A stretch of DNA of 64,000 nt from JAPYTY01 sp036338435 (lineage in GTDB: Bacteria > Acidobacteriota > UBA6911 > RPQK01 > JADFOI01): NCBI GenBank assembly GCA_036338435.1, contig JAYZCG010000052.1, positions 4,522 through 68,521 of the forward strand, written 5' to 3'. Positions 61,903 to 64,000 of the stretch are shown in pieces (the stretch's first letter is position 1; each line of letters starts with the position of its first letter). The notes below the pieces were generated by a model, which was given only the letters and a program-made list of their open reading frames with translations, had not been told where the DNA came from and made no database searches. The position numbers were made by a program, and so were the translations under genes.

Positions 61903-62394
61903 ATGAAGTATCTCCTCAAATGGCCACTTATTGTGACCCTTGCCGTGATCGTGGTGAGGATTGTTCTAGAAGAATTGGGCGCACCTCAGGCCGTGAACAC
62001 CTTACTTGGTGTGGTCTGGTTACAATTACTGATGCCTGTCTATTTTGGTGTCGTTTTAGCCAACAACAAGAATTTGTCTCCATTTGTGACTCTTTCCAAG
62101 GCAGTCATTCTCTATTCTCTTTGTACTCGGTTAATGGTTTTGATGAGCTATTCCATGGCTTATGTTTTTCAGTGGAGTGCGCAACGTTTTAGCATCGAAG
62201 GAGGCGGCGTGGTCGGGGAAGGAGTTGCTCCCCTTCAAGGTTTACTTCTGACTCCTGCTTATAACCAAGTTTTTTGGGTGATTGGCGGCGTGGTCGCCGG
62301 CTTGCTCCTAGGATCTACAACTCTGGCTATCGGACTCTATTTTGGGCGCACACGATCCGAAATACCCCCAGAAGAGCCCGAGACTTCAGACTGA
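61903..62394 (+). CDS. Small multi-pass membrane protein of unknown function
   Basis: 163 aa with about four hydrophobic segments (~6-24, 34-54, 62-82 and 120-145) and an acidic tail. It resembles the protein at 6633-7109 in length, first helix and a glycine-rich loop (IEGGGVVGEG), so both probably belong to one uncharacterised family. It follows the second amidohydrolase gene by 83 bp. No named domain recognised. Confidence 0.6.
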   Translation: MKYLLKWPLIVTLAVIVVRIVLEELGAPQAVNTLLGVVWLQLLMPVYFGVVLANNKNLSPFVTLSKAVILYSLCTRLMVLMSYSMAYVFQWSAQRFSIEGGGVVGEGVAPLQGLLLTPAYNQVFWVIGGVVAGLLLGSTTLAIGLYFGRTRSEIPPEEPETSD

Positions 62395-62479
62395 GGGATG
62401 CTTCCGTAACGAGTGACATCGAGAGAGACTTGTCCCGGTAAGAAAGATTGCTCGTGATGAGATTACTAGGGTTGTTTAT

Positions 62480-63934
62480 TCATTTAAGAGGCGGTGTGCT
62501 TGTTGGCAAACGACGGTGTTGTGTAGCCTGCTCATAGGCGTAAGCTAATCCAATCAACCGAGCCTCACTCCAGGCTCTGCCCAGTAATTCCAGTCCCACA
62601 GGTAAATTATCATCCGTGAAGCCAGCGGGCACTGTGATGGCCGGGAGCCCTGAGTTGGCGCTCAAGCAACCATTGCTTCCCTCCTGGTTGTCACCGATAA
62701 GAGAAGCCACTTGGCGGATGGTTGGATAGGCAAGTGCATCCAGGTCGTGCTCAGCCATGGCCAGCAGAACAGCTTGCCTGAGTGCGGTTCGCTTCAGAAG
62801 TTGTTCCATATATTCTTGGGTATCCGCAGTGGAAATGTCTTGGCGGCGACGTAGACGTGACTCTATTGCGGGATGATAGTGCCCTGAGTCCAGTATCTCT
62901 TTCAGGGATTGCACGGGTGCACTGGGGTGTTGAGCAAGATAGGCGTTCAGATCTTCTCGGGTTTCGTATTCTGCAACCAAAAGTGGATTAGCTAGGAGTT
63001 TGTCCAATTCTGGAATAGTGATCTCAACTACTTCTGCGCCCTGTTGCGCCATTTCATTCATTGCTTTGCGCACCACTTGGGCAACCTTCTCATCTTCTTG
63101 GACGGTAGACAGAAGGCTAGTCAGCAGCCCGATCCTGGAGTCATTCAGTCCTTCGTCTCGAAGGAAGGGTATATAGCTTTTGGGAATGTTTCCTATACTC
63201 TCAACTGTCGGTGGATCTGCCGGGTCATAGCCTACTATTGCATCCATCACGATAGCCACATCGCTGACGCTCCGGCCCATTGGTCCTCCGATATCCTGGG
63301 TATGAGACAGTGGTATAATTCCGGTCCGACTTACCAGACCTTGTGTTCCTCTCAAGCCCACTAGGTTGTTGTGTGCGGACGGGACACGGATCGAACTGCA
63401 GGTATCAGTTCCCAGCCCCACTGTCGCAAAGTTTGCAGCTATGGCAACACCCGTTCCACCACTTGAACCCCCGGGGTTGCGGTCAAGAGCATACGGATTT
63501 CGGGTTTGTCCAAACAGCGAACCCACTGTGGTAATTCCCATTGCAAACTCGTGCAAGGTTGCTTTCGCTAGGATTATGGCCCCACCTTCGCGCAAACGTT
63601 TCACCAGGAATGAGTCGTGCGGTGGAATCCAGTTGGCTAAGGAAAGAGATCCTGCCGCTGTCTGCATGTCCTTAGTTTCGTAATTGTCCTTGACGATCAC
63701 AGGAATACCGTGCAAGGGGCCACGCGGACCGGTTGCTGTTCGTTCGACATCAAGCACTTTTGCTTCAGCTAGGGCATTGGGGTTGATGGCGCTGATTGAG
63801 TTCAAAACAGGGCCCTGCTGGTCGTAGGCGGCAATGCGTGCTAGGTATATTTTAACTATATCTTGGGAGGTAATGGTCTCAGAGGATAGGGCCGTTTGTA
63901 TCTGCGGTATTGTGGCCGCCAGTAGAGAGAAAAT
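62480..63934 (-). CDS. Amidase signature family protein with uncertain or broken N-terminus
   Basis: The catalytic body is intact: the lysine in GIPVIVKDNYETK, GGSSGGTGVAIAANF, the nucleophile serine in TDTCSSIRVP, and LPVGLELLGRAW near the end. Homologs start with a helix like TSQDIVKIYLARIAAYDQQGP, which is present in frame from ~63934 down to 63806, but no ATG, GTG or TTG precedes it. The first canonical start is the TTG at 63805, which would drop that helix. Further upstream in the same frame a signal-peptide-like VVLLIFFSCHKGK is followed by TAA (63946-63944) and TAG (63937-63935). Either the gene is damaged at its 5' end or a rare start codon is used. Substrate unknown; same superfamily as 26425-27993. 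Confidence 0.75.
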   Translation of the reverse strand: MFSLLAATIPQIQTALSSETITSQDIVKIYLARIAAYDQQGPVLNSISAINPNALAEAKVLDVERTATGPRGPLHGIPVIVKDNYETKDMQTAAGSLSLANWIPPHDSFLVKRLREGGAIILAKATLHEFAMGITTVGSLFGQTRNPYALDRNPGGSSGGTGVAIAANFATVGLGTDTCSSIRVPSAHNNLVGLRGTQGLVSRTGIIPLSHTQDIGGPMGRSVSDVAIVMDAIVGYDPADPPTVESIGNIPKSYIPFLRDEGLNDSRIGLLTSLLSTVQEDEKVAQVVRKAMNEMAQQGAEVVEITIPELDKLLANPLLVAEYETREDLNAYLAQHPSAPVQSLKEILDSGHYHPAIESRLRRRQDISTADTQEYMEQLLKRTALRQAVLLAMAEHDLDALAYPTIRQVASLIGDNQEGSNGCLSANSGLPAITVPAGFTDDNLPVGLELLGRAWSEARLIGLAYAYEQATQHRRLPTSTPPLK

Positions 63935-64000
63935 CTATTGATGTTACTTACCTTTATGACAGGAAAAGAAGATTAATAGCACAACGGAGATTTCTATACA

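Overview
The window reads as a chromosome segment of a free-living Gram-negative heterotroph. Evidence includes a TonB-dependent receptor, an outer-membrane DUF5916 barrel, lipoproteins with lipoboxes, a Tat-type signal and diaminopimelate synthesis. Archaeal-type Asd, a PQQ-type lipoprotein dehydrogenase, a DUF5916 protein and many secreted hydrolases suggest Acidobacteriota or a neighbouring environmental phylum. That placement is inference: there is no rRNA or phylogenetic marker here. No CRISPR array, insertion sequence, integrase or prophage was seen.

Layout. 1-4.5 kb (minus): start of a secreted amidohydrolase, a flavin reductase-like protein with three haem motifs at its C-terminus, an exported M20 peptidase, a small membrane protein and an IF-1 with a basic N-terminal extension. 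5-7.6 kb: B12-binding radical SAM enzyme, membrane protein, TPR protein, tRNA-Thr. 7.7-16.2 kb (minus): PQQ-type dehydrogenase with DinB, paired M16 peptidases, enoyl-ACP-reductase-like SDR, alpha/beta hydrolase, AI-2E-type permease. 16.3-19.5 kb: methyltransferase, then an ECF sigma / membrane protein / Spy-like operon and a barrel protein. 19.6-30 kb: DUF4159 protein, glycosyltransferase, malonyl-CoA-synthetase-like enzyme, ABC exporter, Tat amidase, metal hydrolase, D-amino-acid transaminase, tRNA-Phe. 30.2-37.0 kb: RidA, Hsp20, cysteine desulfurase, SAM hydrolase and the lysine/DAP operon asd-dapB-dapA-dapD. 38-44.6 kb: TAXI-TRAP transporter, UbiD decarboxylase, cupin, DUF2848 protein and an ATP-grasp acyl-CoA synthetase subunit, which look like an acid uptake and breakdown set. 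44.7-64 kb: aminotransferase, DUF5916 protein, TonB receptor, HAL2-type phosphatase, tRNA-His, a cyclophilin fusion protein, tRNA-Arg, two paralogous amidohydrolases flanking glutamate dehydrogenase, and an amidase whose N-terminus looks broken.

The most unusual region is 37.17-37.85 kb between asd and the TRAP operon. It has no credible gene. One part is a GC-rich stretch that looks like a ~450-nt structured RNA on the minus strand: its ends pair over 9 bp, it has several UUCG/GNRA-type hairpins, a promoter-like -10 at the 5' end and a T7 tract at the 3' end. Next to it is an AT-rich stretch with two DnaA-box-like sites and several inverted repeats. I could not match the RNA to RNase P RNA, tmRNA, SRP RNA or 6S RNA by eye.
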